Assembly: GCF_002999235.1 (NCBI RefSeq)
Contig: NZ_CP027236.1
Span: 496,001-560,000, forward strand
Reading direction: 5' to 3'
Source of the DNA: Actinomyces sp. oral taxon 897
GTDB lineage: Bacteria > Actinomycetota > Actinomycetes > Actinomycetales > Actinomycetaceae
DNA: 64,000 nucleotides
The notes beneath the pieces are model-generated. The model was not told the DNA's origin. It was given only the letters and a program-made list of their open reading frames with translations, and did no database searches. The translations under genes and the position numbers were made by a program. Below are positions 25,796 to 35,503 of this stretch, one piece after another (position 1 is the first letter of the stretch; every line of letters begins with the position of its first letter).

Positions 25796-27975
25796 TGCCC
25801 ATCATCTTTATGACACGGCGCTTCACCCGCCAGGTCGACAAACTGGACGGCACCCTCAGGAGCAGGGTCCTGGCCTTTATGGCCAAGATCCAGACCGGGC
25901 GCCCGGGCCTGAACATTGAGTCGCTCAAGAACGCCGCGGACCCGCGCGTGCGCACCGCCCGCGTCGACCGCAACCACCGCGCCGTCATGATCCAGGCCGG
26001 GGCCGACGTCTACGGCCTGCTCGCCGTGGACACGCACGACAAGGCGAACAAGTACGCCGAGCACGTCACGATCGGCGTCAACACGGCAACCGGGGCCCTG
26101 GACATCTTCGACGCCGATGCCGTCCGAGCCTCCCGGGAGCTGGAGGCCGAGGATGCTGCCGCGAGCCGTCCCGCTGCCGGGCAGGACGCGGATAGAACGG
26201 GCTCACCGGATAAAGCCAGTACCGCGAGTACGCAGCGGGTGAATGACGCGGAGGCTGCTGCGGCGCCGACGGCCCCCGCGACGTCGTCGCCCCTTCACGG
26301 ATGGGATCCCGCTGTACTGGTCGAGCTGGGGATACGGCAGGACTCCGCCGAGGAGCTCGTGGCCGCCCGGACCAAGCAGGATGCGGAGTCCGTCGCAGAG
26401 GACCTGCCCCTCACGCAGGGCGTCATTGTCCTCGACCTCCTGGCGGGCAAGGACGTCCAGGCCGTGCGCGAGGAGTACCTCGTCGTCGGGGAGATTGACA
26501 CGGACGACCTCGTTGAGGCCATGCGCCGCCCCATCTCCCAGATCGTCTTCGTCGACGCCGAGGACTCCGCGGCCGTCCAGGCGGCCTTTGAGGGGCCCCT
26601 GGCGGCGTGGCGCGTCTGGCTCCACCCGACCCAGGCCTCTCTCGCCCGGCACACGGGCTGGAACGGCCCCTACCGGGTCACCGGCGGCGCCGGGACCGGC
26701 AAGACCGTCACCGCCATTCACCGTGCGCGCTTCCTGTGCGAGCAGACCGCCGGGCGGGCCACCGGGCTGATGCCCGCGGTCCTCCTGCTGACCTACACCA
26801 AGAACCTCGCCACCACGATCGGCACCCAGCTCGACACACTGGCCGGGCAGAGACTGGCGGGCAGCCGCGTGGGGGTCCTGACCGTGGACGCGCTCGCCCA
26901 CCGGGTCCTGCGGCAGTCCCCTGAGGGAGAGAAGTGGCTGGACGGACGCCGAGCACTGACTTCCAGTGAGTACAAGGACTACGTCGCGGATGCCGCCGAC
27001 GGGATGACGGGTCTGCCAGCGGGCCTCGACCTCGCCGAGGAGATCGAGTCCGTCATCCTCACGGGGGCCATAAGCAGCCGGGACGACTACTTCGCGACCC
27101 CGCGAGTAGGTCGCGGCTCGCGCCTGTCCCGACGTCAGCGTCTTAGCGTGTGGAAGGCCTATGAGCGGCTTACCAACGCCCTCGATATTGACGGCCGCTA
27201 CCTGTGGTCGCAGGTCCCGCACCGGGCTGCTCTTCTCCTGGGCAGCGACCCGGATATCGCAGAGCGCCTGGGAATCCGGTACGTCGTGGTTGATGAGGCG
27301 CAGGATCTCACCGCCGCGCACTGGCGTCTTCTGCGTGGCGTCGTCCCCCCGGGGCAGGATGACCTCTTTATCGTCGGCGACGCCCACCAGCGCATCTACG
27401 GGCGCCCCGTCCCGCTGAGCCGTTTCGGCATTAAGACACGGGGGCGCTCGCGCAGGCTTACTGTCAACTACCGCACCTCCAAGGAGATCCTCTCCTGGTC
27501 CCTCGGCGTGGCTGACCCCGACGCCGACGACCTCGACGAACAGTCCGACACTCTCCGCGGCACCCGCTCGGTCTTCTCCGGTCCACCGGTGGACCGGCCT
27601 GGTGAGGCGGGGCTGCCGTCCGACTCTGACGCCGCCCTGACCGAGTGGCTGCGACGCCTCGTCAGTCCGGACCAGGACAGGCCGATGAGGTGCCAGGAGA
27701 TCGCCGTCGTGCGTGTCAGCCGCGAGGGCGTGGAGGACACTGTGGGGCTGCTCACCGAGGCGGAGATACCTGCCGTCGAGGTCGGACGGACCACCAACGA
27801 GGAGACCCTCCCTGACGCCGTCCGCGTCATGACGATGCACCGCGCCAAGGGCCTGGAGTACCGGGCGGTAGCGGTGCGCGACGCCTCCGCCCTGCGCACC
27901 AGGGACGACCGTCGCGACCGCAACCTCGTCTACGTCTCCGCCACCCGCGCCCGCGAACGCCTCCTCGTGTGCTGA
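25795..27975 (+). CDS. UvrD/Rep-type SF1 helicase with N-terminal ParE/RelE-like domain
   Basis: A 726-aa fusion. Residues 1-100 resemble the RelE/ParE toxin fold (FTRQVDKLDGTLRSRVLAF, then DPRVRTARVDRNHRAVM, ending in a strand and helix around DVYGLLAVDTHDKANKYAEH). After an Ala/Ser/Pro linker comes an SF1A helicase: VTGGAGTGKTVTAIHRA (Walker A, about 293), VVDEAQDLTAAHW (Walker B, about 498), VNYRTSKEI (motif IV region), MTMHRAKGLEYRAVAV (about 678) and VYVSATRARERLLV at the very C-terminus. The start overlaps the DUF1998 helicase stop (TAATG), with AGGAGAG upstream, so it belongs to the same operon. I recall UvrD proteins with this N-terminus beside DUF1998 helicases in other actinobacteria. 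The toxin-fold domain may bind the ribosome or RNA, or serve only as a scaffold. Confidence 0.83.
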   Translation: MPIIFMTRRFTRQVDKLDGTLRSRVLAFMAKIQTGRPGLNIESLKNAADPRVRTARVDRNHRAVMIQAGADVYGLLAVDTHDKANKYAEHVTIGVNTATGALDIFDADAVRASRELEAEDAAASRPAAGQDADRTGSPDKASTASTQRVNDAEAAAAPTAPATSSPLHGWDPAVLVELGIRQDSAEELVAARTKQDAESVAEDLPLTQGVIVLDLLAGKDVQAVREEYLVVGEIDTDDLVEAMRRPISQIVFVDAEDSAAVQAAFEGPLAAWRVWLHPTQASLARHTGWNGPYRVTGGAGTGKTVTAIHRARFLCEQTAGRATGLMPAVLLLTYTKNLATTIGTQLDTLAGQRLAGSRVGVLTVDALAHRVLRQSPEGEKWLDGRRALTSSEYKDYVADAADGMTGLPAGLDLAEEIESVILTGAISSRDDYFATPRVGRGSRLSRRQRLSVWKAYERLTNALDIDGRYLWSQVPHRAALLLGSDPDIAERLGIRYVVVDEAQDLTAAHWRLLRGVVPPGQDDLFIVGDAHQRIYGRPVPLSRFGIKTRGRSRRLTVNYRTSKEILSWSLGVADPDADDLDEQSDTLRGTRSVFSGPPVDRPGEAGLPSDSDAALTEWLRRLVSPDQDRPMRCQEIAVVRVSREGVEDTVGLLTEAEIPAVEVGRTTNEETLPDAVRVMTMHRAKGLEYRAVAVRDASALRTRDDRRDRNLVYVSATRARERLLVC

Positions 27976-28053
27976 GCGTCCCGCCCATACGAGTACGCTG
28001 GCACGTGCTGTCAACGGCGAGATGACGAGACCAGATCCGGCCTGCCGACCGGC

Positions 28054-28809
28054 CTAATAGTGGTTGAGGCGCCCTCGATCGTTGTTGTTGTCACGTTCAA
28101 TAGGGTCGTAGGCTGTCTGCTGCGCAGAGCGCAGGATACCTGCGAGGTCTGCTAGGTTGGAGTCCTCCAGCATCGCCGGATTGCGCACCATGCGCTCGAT
28201 AATCGCAGAGAGCTCCTCCCGAGGGATTTTCGAGAGTATCTGACTGACGTCGACCGTGTCCTGTGCGTCGACGATGCGGGCATTGAAGACTTTCCGCATT
28301 TGTTCGTCGCTATAGGCGCGGGCCGCAATCGCGGCCAATACGCGGGCTTGAGCTTCGGCGCTTGACATCCGAGGGGGTTCGGGTGTGTCGGTCTCAACGA
28401 TGGGGTTTCCTCTCTCGAGACTTTCCCATGAATTCCCGTGCTCGCATCGCCGGGGATGGATCTTGGAAGTCTGTGTGGATATGAACGGAAAGACGGTATT
28501 CTTCCACCATCTCTTGACACGCGGCTTAGCTCGTTCAATGCCGATGGTAATCAGATCAGAGATGATCTCGGCAATCATCTGCGCGCGTTCTTCCTGCTCC
28601 TCCGTAAGCTGATATTCGTCGTTCGAGGAATACGTCGTCTCGGTGGCGTAGTACGTTTCGGATTCGAATTCGTTAACGGGAACGAAGCGAGCGCTGCCTC
28701 TCAGGTGACCGTCTGCGTCGTAGAGATTCTGGTGCCATCCGCCCTCCTTCTTCTGTCCTGGAGTTAGATCGTCGTCATCCCATTCGTAGTAACCGGCTTG
28801 GCGTCCCAT
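28054..28809 (-). CDS. Hypothetical protein of an actinobacterial family (251 aa)
   Basis: Convergent to the defence operon. The N-terminus GYYEWDDDDLTPGQKKEGGW followed by HQNLYDADGHLRGSARFVP is a pattern I recall from unannotated streptomycete proteins; no function is known to me. The central part has a hydrophobic/amphipathic helix (MIAEIISDLITIGIE) and a basic Trp-rich patch (KPRVKRWWKNTVFPF). The rest is helical, with SAEAQARVLAAIAARAYSDE near residue 150. GC content is well below the neighbours, which suggests separate acquisition. Its place between the defence operon and a nuclease stub makes a defence-related role possible. ATG 28809 is the only good start. Confidence 0.7.
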   Translation of the reverse strand: MGRQAGYYEWDDDDLTPGQKKEGGWHQNLYDADGHLRGSARFVPVNEFESETYYATETTYSSNDEYQLTEEQEERAQMIAEIISDLITIGIERAKPRVKRWWKNTVFPFISTQTSKIHPRRCEHGNSWESLERGNPIVETDTPEPPRMSSAEAQARVLAAIAARAYSDEQMRKVFNARIVDAQDTVDVSQILSKIPREELSAIIERMVRNPAMLEDSNLADLAGILRSAQQTAYDPIERDNNNDRGRLNHY

Positions 28810-29262
28810 GTCTTACATCCTACCGCGGGAGGGGGGGTGGCGAGGACATGGAGACAGGCACACAGTAGCGGTCTTTGGGCGAGGGGACGCATCGCGCACC
28901 CGGTGCAGGTGGTTCATGGGTTCCCTGGTGGGCGCTGTCGGGCCCCAGGTCGTCGCGTGTTGAGGCGGTGCAGCGCCCAGTCCGACGGCCGGATGCTCAT
29001 TGTCACCAGCGCCAACATGTCGGCCAGCGCCGCGGAGCACAATGTTGAGCTCGGCCCGCGCCTGGAGGACCCGGTCCTGACCCACGCCGTCGAGGAGCGC
29101 ATGCGCGCCCTGGAGCCCCTGCCTCTATGAGCGGGTCCGGCCCTGCGCAAAGGGTGTCGACGATTGACAACGGCTCGGCGGCAGTGCAGTCTGATCACCG
29201 TACGGCGGAGCGGCCTACGCCGTACGGCCCTTACGTAGGGCTCTTCGAGAGGGACTTGGACG
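28810..29262. other. Spacer holding a gene remnant
   Basis: About 450 bases. The only recognisable content is the coding remnant at 28993-29130. The 180 bases before it show no homology in any frame that I can see. Confidence 0.5.
28993..29130 (+). pseudogene. C-terminal remnant of a phospholipase-D-type (DrmC-like) nuclease
   Basis: The translated segment MLIVTSANMSASAAEHNVEL followed by GPRLEDPVLTHAVEERM matches the end of PLD-superfamily nucleases, where the HKD motif is followed by a TSANLT-type strand and a NIELG turn. The upstream residues read CSAQSDGR, so the catalytic His and Lys are missing or mutated and nothing upstream restores them. The frame ends in a normal stop. DrmC of DISARM is a PLD-type nuclease, so this could be the broken last gene of the neighbouring cassette. 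The domain match is from memory of the family; the link to DrmC is inference. Confidence 0.5.
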
Positions 29263-29799
29263 ATGAACCTGTTTGAGATGACCTTCCACGTGGAGCACGT
29301 CGACGACAGCCTGGTTGACATGCTCATCGACGACTACGAGGCGACGGTCGGCACCGATCACACCGGCCACGAGTTCGTCACCGTGCTGGCGGAGGGGAAC
29401 AGCTTCGACCACGCCGCCCGCACCATGGTGACCGAGCTGCAGTGCCACGGCCTGCGGATCCGGCGCCTGGTGCCGGATCTTCTTACCCGCTCCGAGATCG
29501 CCGCCCGACTGGGTGTGACACGCCAGGCCGTCCAGAACTGGACCTCCGGCAGGCGCCAGAGCGGCTTCCCGCTCGCGGTCAACCCCGTCGGCGGAGGCGT
29601 CTGGTCCTGGCACGACGTGTGGTCCTGGGCGCTCTCCCACGGGCAACTCGTTGACGATGGTCCGTGCTACCCCACTCAGGTCGAAACAGACATTATTAAT
29701 GCCTGGATTGAGTCGGACATCATGGTCTCCTGGACCCGTCGGCCGGAGATGAAGACCTCCTCCACCATTACCGTTCCTGTGCTTAAGGAGCAAGTGTGA
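29263..29799 (+). CDS. Helix-turn-helix protein of unknown role (178 aa)
   Basis: A clear HTH lies near residues 76-100: LTRSEIAARLGVTRQAVQNW followed by TSGRRQSGFP, resembling excisionase/MerR or XRE DNA-binding segments. The first 70 residues (FHVEHVDDSLVDMLIDDYEA, then FDHAARTMVTELQCHGLRI) form a small alpha/beta domain I cannot name. The Trp-rich stretch GVWSWHDVWSWAL follows the HTH. The stop overlaps the GTG of the next gene (GTGA), so the DNA-binding protein and the lipoprotein are coupled. An RBS-like GAGAGGGAC lies upstream. Confidence 0.65.
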   Translation: MNLFEMTFHVEHVDDSLVDMLIDDYEATVGTDHTGHEFVTVLAEGNSFDHAARTMVTELQCHGLRIRRLVPDLLTRSEIAARLGVTRQAVQNWTSGRRQSGFPLAVNPVGGGVWSWHDVWSWALSHGQLVDDGPCYPTQVETDIINAWIESDIMVSWTRRPEMKTSSTITVPVLKEQV

Positions 29800-30344
29800 G
29801 CAACTACAGACGACGTACCGTTATCGGTACGGTTGCGTGCGCCGCGCTTGTCCTAGCCGGGTGCTCCCGGTCGCAGGACGAGAGCTATAAGGACGACCGC
29901 TTCGCCCCGTTCAGTGAGTACGTCCCCCAGAAGCTGGAGGTCAAGACGGACCTGGAGTCGGTGACCAGCCGTATGCCCGGCCTCCGCCCCTCCGCTGCCC
30001 ACTGGGTAGGACAGTACCAGCAGGACCAGAGGGAGCCTCTTCCCTACCCGGATCGTCCGTACTGGTTCCACGCTGTCATTAGTATTGAGCATGACAGTGC
30101 TCGTGTCCTCGAGGAGGCCTCTGCCGGCCCCGCTGACATCCTCCCTGCCGTCTACCCCGACCTCCACCAGTACGTCCCCGAGGGCTGTGCTTTCAGTACT
30201 GTTCCCGCAAAGACGGCTGATAAGCTCCTTGACGTCGAGCACGCACAGCTGGACTCGAAGTCGGAGTGGTTCGCCGTCGAGGAGCTCGTAATATCGTCCG
30301 GCTGCGACCTCATTATTATGCGGGGAATGGTGTACCGCGCCTAG
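29796..30344 (+). CDS. Lipoprotein of unknown function (182 aa)
   Basis: A lipoprotein signal peptide is evident: basic MSNYRRR, hydrophobic TVIGTVACAALV, then the lipobox LAGC with the modified Cys at residue 22. The mature part is 160 residues without a family I recognise; two Cys in the C-terminal half (EGCAF, SSGCD) may form a disulphide. The GTG start overlaps the upstream stop by 4 bases, with AAGGAG at 29785-29790. Cosynthesis of a cytoplasmic HTH protein and a surface lipoprotein is unusual; it might be an immunity or sensing pair. Confidence 0.7.
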   Translation: MSNYRRRTVIGTVACAALVLAGCSRSQDESYKDDRFAPFSEYVPQKLEVKTDLESVTSRMPGLRPSAAHWVGQYQQDQREPLPYPDRPYWFHAVISIEHDSARVLEEASAGPADILPAVYPDLHQYVPEGCAFSTVPAKTADKLLDVEHAQLDSKSEWFAVEELVISSGCDLIIMRGMVYRA

Positions 30345-30443
30345 GCCTCCCGGCTGCCGTTCCCGGCCCGCCCCCGGCGCCCCCCGGCCGACACGATCGG
30401 CCCCCACGTCACAGGCCCGCACGTCACGGGGCCCGCGGGACCG

Positions 30444-30449
30444 TAGGCT
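30444..30449 (+). promoter_or_regulatory. -10 box of a leaderless antiporter transcript
   Basis: TAGGCT ends 6 bases before the ATG at 30456 and there is no ribosome binding site, which fits a leaderless mRNA. No -35 is recognisable. Confidence 0.5.
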
Positions 30450-30455
30450 TGGACC

Positions 30456-32414
30456 ATGGACCTACTCATTGTCGCCGTAGCGGGGCTGCTGGTGATCGCC
30501 GGGGCCACCCAGCTCAGCGACCGGGTCAAGGTGGCCCCGGCCCTGCTGCTCCTGGGCCTGGGGATCGTCGTGGGCTTCCTACCCGTCGTGCCCGCCATCG
30601 AGATCGAGCCGGAGATCATCCTCGAGGGGGTCCTGCCGCCCCTGCTCTACGCCACCGCCGTGAGCATCTCCACCATTAACTTCCGTCGCGAGCTGGCCCC
30701 CGTGGCGGTCCTGGCGGTCCTGCTGGTAGCCGTCTCCGCCGCCGTCATCGGCGCCGTGCTCACCCTCGTGGTCCCCAGCCTCTCCCTGGCCTGGGCCGTG
30801 GCCATGGGAGCCGTCCTGAGCCCCACCGACGCCGTGGCCATCTCTATAGCCCGGCGCCTGGGCGTCTCCCAGCGCATTATCACCGTCCTGGAGGGCGAGG
30901 GCCTGCTCAACGACGCCACCGCCCTGGTGGTCCTGTCCTCCGCCGTCGCCGCCGCCACGGCCGGTACCGTGACCGTGGCCGGGGTGGTGGGCGACTTCGC
31001 CACCGCCGTCCTGGTGGCCCTGGTCGTGGGCTGGGCGGTCGGAGAGCTCACCCTGCACCTGCGGGCCCGTATCACCGACGCCTCGGTGGACACGGTCGTC
31101 TCCTTCACCATCCCCTTCCTGGCCGCCCTCCCCGCCGAGCACCTGGGCGGCAGCGGGCTCGTGGCCGCCGTCGTCGCCGGGATGGTCACCGGCCACCGCT
31201 CCCCGCGCCTCCTGCCCCCCGACCACCGTATCGCCGGGCAGGAGACCTGGCACACCGTCGAGCTCGTCCTGGAGGGGTTCATCTTCCTGGTCATGGGCCT
31301 CCAGCTCTTCGGCATAGTCGAGGAGGTGTCCGCCGCGGGCCCCAGCATTACCACCGCCGTCTGGCTCGCCGTCCTCGCCGGAGGGCTGACGGTGGCGGTC
31401 CGGGCCGCCGTCGTGGCCCCCATGCTGGCCTGGCTGCGACGCCGCGCCGAGCGGCACGCCACCCGCTGGGAGGAGATGAGCGAGTCCGTCCAGGCCTTTG
31501 AGAGACGCTGTCAGGCCATTGCCCACGGCGAGGTCCCCGAGGAGATGCAGATCCCCTGGGACCCGCACCGGCGCGGGATCAGGCGCCGCCTCAAGCGGGC
31601 GCTCCAGCTGCACCACCTACCCACCAGCCCCGAGCGCACCCAGCGTCGCGCCTCCCGTGCCGTGGGCCGGATCCGCCGCCGCGGCGCGGATATGGAGTAC
31701 TACCGCGACGAGCCGCTGGGCCTGAGGGAGGGCGCTGTCATCGTCTGGGCCGGGATGCGCGGAGCCGTCACCCTCGCGGCTGCCCAGACGCTGCCCGCCT
31801 CGGCCCCCAACCGCTCCTTCCTCCTCCTGGTCGCCATCCTCGTGGCCGCGGGATCCCTGGTGATCCAGGGCCTGACCCTGCCGTGGATGGTCAAGGTCGT
31901 GCGCCCCTCCATGGACGGGCCCGCCGACGAGAAGGAGCGCAGCGAGCTCATCCGCCTCCTGATCACCGCCGCCAAGGAGGTCATTGCCGAGCGCGACAGG
32001 GGCCCCGCCGTCCCGCCGTCCCACCAGCTCGCACCCGGGGAGGTCATTGAGCACGACGAGGGCCCCGCCGGGCCGTCCGGCCCCGCACCGGAGCCCGACG
32101 CCTCCCAGCAGGCCACGGGGACGGTGGTGGGAGTCGTCCCGAGGAGCACCTCGGACCTGACCACCCACATTGTGCGCAAGGACAACGGCGACTACGTCGT
32201 CTCGGCCGCCCTGACCACGGAGGCGTGGAAGAACTCCGAGGCCCACCGCCACGAGATCGCCGCCGCCCGGGCCACGACCCTGGACATGATCCGCGCCCAG
32301 CGCGAGGCACTCCTGGACGCCGGGGAGCTGGGCCTGTACTCGGCGGGCTCCATCGAGTACGCCCTGACCCGCCTGGACTACGAGGAGATCATGCTGACCT
32401 CCCAGCCCAGGTGA
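30456..32414 (+). CDS. CPA1-family Na+/H+ antiporter
   Basis: A 652-aa cation:proton antiporter. About 12 membrane helices fill residues 1-330 and 420-490; the functional signatures are MGAVLSPTDAVAISIARRLG (about 117, the ion-binding TD) and LEGEGLLNDATALVVLSSAV (about 145, the conserved ND), with a late helix GAVIVWAGMRGAVTLAAAQT (about 425). The cytoplasmic loop near 330-410 is basic, and the C-terminal 150 residues are a soluble tail with predicted helices that resembles NhaP-type regulatory tails. It exchanges Na+ or K+ for protons at the cytoplasmic membrane and so serves pH and salt balance. It stands alone between a lipoprotein gene and the convergent Amr genes. Confidence 0.9.
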   Translation: MDLLIVAVAGLLVIAGATQLSDRVKVAPALLLLGLGIVVGFLPVVPAIEIEPEIILEGVLPPLLYATAVSISTINFRRELAPVAVLAVLLVAVSAAVIGAVLTLVVPSLSLAWAVAMGAVLSPTDAVAISIARRLGVSQRIITVLEGEGLLNDATALVVLSSAVAAATAGTVTVAGVVGDFATAVLVALVVGWAVGELTLHLRARITDASVDTVVSFTIPFLAALPAEHLGGSGLVAAVVAGMVTGHRSPRLLPPDHRIAGQETWHTVELVLEGFIFLVMGLQLFGIVEEVSAAGPSITTAVWLAVLAGGLTVAVRAAVVAPMLAWLRRRAERHATRWEEMSESVQAFERRCQAIAHGEVPEEMQIPWDPHRRGIRRRLKRALQLHHLPTSPERTQRRASRAVGRIRRRGADMEYYRDEPLGLREGAVIVWAGMRGAVTLAAAQTLPASAPNRSFLLLVAILVAAGSLVIQGLTLPWMVKVVRPSMDGPADEKERSELIRLLITAAKEVIAERDRGPAVPPSHQLAPGEVIEHDEGPAGPSGPAPEPDASQQATGTVVGVVPRSTSDLTTHIVRKDNGDYVVSAALTTEAWKNSEAHRHEIAAARATTLDMIRAQREALLDAGELGLYSAGSIEYALTRLDYEEIMLTSQPR

Positions 32415-32523
32415 GGCGTCCCGCGGCCGTACCCGACCGCAGCCACGGCCCGGCCCGCCGGGCGGCTTCCCCCGAGCACGCACCGCTATAGACAGGCGAC
32501 GCCCGGCCCCGGGGGAGGGGCGG

Positions 32524-33818
<1,295 letters not shown>

Positions 33819-33822
<4 letters not shown>

Positions 33823-34517
33823 GGGGCACCGTCCACCGACGTGCCCGGCTGGCTCCCCGGTCCCGGCTGGTCCCCTGGTCCCGGTCGGCCTCCCGGCTCC
33901 GGCTGGCCCTCTGGTCCCGGCGTGCCGGCACCCGGGGCGGCCTCCTTCCAGGCGGTGACCGTGTAGGTCTCGACCACCACGTCCGGACCCCAGTAGCCGG
34001 GTGGGAGCCCGGCCTTACGGCGCAGGAGCTCCAGGAAACGGGCCGGGTCGGGCAGGTCGGACCACACCTGGGGCAGGAAGGTGGCACGGTGTCCGCTGGC
34101 GCTCAGGACCACCCCGTCCACGCCGGGACGCAGCCTCGCCAGCAGCTCCGCCTGGCTGCCCGCCTCCAGGGGCGCGGGGGCCGAGAGCACCGAGACCTCC
34201 AGGCAGACCGCCCCCAGCTCGACGGCGGTGAGGGTGGGAAAGCGGGGGTCCCTGGTGGCGGCCGTCACAGCGTTGTCCTCCACGTCCGCACGCAGGGACC
34301 GGTAGGCCCTCAGTGAGCCGATGCAGCCGCGCAGGGCGCCGTCCAGGGTGAGGGTGACGAAGCTGGCGCCCTCCTCCTGGAGCCAGGCGGCGTCGGCCCC
34401 GGCGGGGGGCGGGGCGGTGTGGGGGACCCCCAGGCGGCGGGCAATGGCCTGCCGGGCCAGCGGGAGCAGGACCAGGCCGGCTTGGGCGGGCGGCGACGGG
34501 GCGGGTACGGGTGTCAC
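33819..34517 (-). CDS. amrA: AmmeMemoRadiSam system protein A (AMMECR1 domain)
   Basis: A 232-aa AMMECR1-domain protein. Family segments are clear: ASFVTLTLDGALRGCIGSLR (about 50, containing the LRGCIG hallmark), NAVTAATRDPRFPTLTAVEL (about 82), LEVSVLSAPAPL (about 107) and the C-terminal DLPDPARFLELLRRKAGLP. A Gly/Pro-rich low-complexity tail of about 40 residues follows. The human homologue AMMECR1 contains the same core; its biochemical role is unclear. The gene lies 6 bases after amrB and overlaps amrS, so the three subunits are probably made together. Confidence 0.9.
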
Positions 34518-34523
34518 GGTCGC

Positions 34524-35396
34524 CTACCTACCAGCGCCGTCGGCGTCCCGGGAGCGCAGGGCGACGGCGCAGTAGCCCACCACCCTCTCAGGGCTGCCAA
34601 TGGTGTCCGCGGAGGTCGCCGTGCCCAGGAGCTCGGCCTCCAGGTGGCGCTCACGGGCGGCCAGGAGCAGGGCGTTGACGCTGGTGGCCCCGCACGCCTG
34701 CGCGTGGGTGACGTCGGGGTCCAGCGCCAGGATCCGGGCGACCGTGCCCGCGTCCACCTGGCGTGCCCTGGCCAGGGGCAGGTAGTGGGACAGGTCGGAG
34801 CTGACCACCACGAGGCTGCCCGGGTCGCCCAGGAAGAGGCGGACCGCCTGTGCCGCCTGGGCGGGGGAGACCCGCCCCACCGCCAGGGGTACCACGGGGA
34901 CGCCCGGCAGGACCGTGGACAGGAAGGGCAGCTGCACCTCCAGGCAGTGCTCCTCGGCGTGGACGTCGGGACGGGTCACCACCAGCCCCTCCTCCTCCAG
35001 GGCCGCCAGCTGCGGGGGCACCTCCACCTCCACCGCGCCCAGCGGGGTGTCCATGGCCCGGCACCCGGGCAGGGCCATGGCGCGTACGCCCACCCGGTGG
35101 GTGGGGCCCAGCATGACCACCCGCTCAAGGCGCCCGCGCAGGGACCCGGCCAGCGCCCAGGCCCGGGCCGCCGTCGGCCCGGAGTAGACGTACCCGGCGT
35201 GGGGCACGATCAGGGCCGCCAGACCGGACGGGCTGGTACCGACGCGCCCGTCCCCGGCGCCGCACCCGTCCCCGGCGAGGTCGGCGCGCGCCTGCTCCAG
35301 CATGGCCTCCACCTGCCCGCGCAGCCGGGCGGGCTCGGCCGGGTAGAAGTAGCCCGCCACCGCGGGCGGGCGCACTGGCAGTGCTGTCTGGCTCAC
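34524..35396 (-). CDS. amrB: AmmeMemoRadiSam system protein B (MEMO family)
   Basis: A 290-aa MEMO-family protein, related in fold to extradiol dioxygenases. Motifs: VRPPAVAGYFYPAEPARL at the N-terminus, LIVPHAGYVYSGPTAARAWA near residue 58 (conserved His), MLGPTHRVG near 95, EEHCLEVQLPFL near 145 (conserved His) and VVVSSDLSHYLPLARA near 195 (conserved Asp/His). GTG 35396 is chosen because AAGGAG precedes it at correct spacing; the frame is open to 35582 but that extension crosses the hisC promoter. First gene of the amrB-amrA-amrS operon, divergent from hisC. Confidence 0.9.
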   Translation of the reverse strand: MSQTALPVRPPAVAGYFYPAEPARLRGQVEAMLEQARADLAGDGCGAGDGRVGTSPSGLAALIVPHAGYVYSGPTAARAWALAGSLRGRLERVVMLGPTHRVGVRAMALPGCRAMDTPLGAVEVEVPPQLAALEEEGLVVTRPDVHAEEHCLEVQLPFLSTVLPGVPVVPLAVGRVSPAQAAQAVRLFLGDPGSLVVVSSDLSHYLPLARARQVDAGTVARILALDPDVTHAQACGATSVNALLLAARERHLEAELLGTATSADTIGSPERVVGYCAVALRSRDADGAGR

Positions 35397-35490
35397 GGGA
35401 ACGCTCCTTGTTCGTGCGCCTGGACTGTGGCGGTCTTCCCAGGATAACGGGTCGTTGGCCCCAGCGGTGGGCGTTGACGGGATACACCCG

Positions 35491-35496
35491 TACACT
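35491..35496 (+). promoter_or_regulatory. -10 box of hisC
   Basis: TACACT lies 7 bases before GTG 35504, with no ribosome binding site between, which points to a leaderless transcript. It sits inside an imperfect palindrome ACCCG-TACACT-CGGGT (35486-35501) that could be an operator. Confidence 0.45.
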
Positions 35497-35503
35497 CGGG
35501 TAC

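Noticed and set aside
26203..28014. 603-codon minus-strand frame
   Set aside because: Antisense to the UvrD-type gene with complete motifs.
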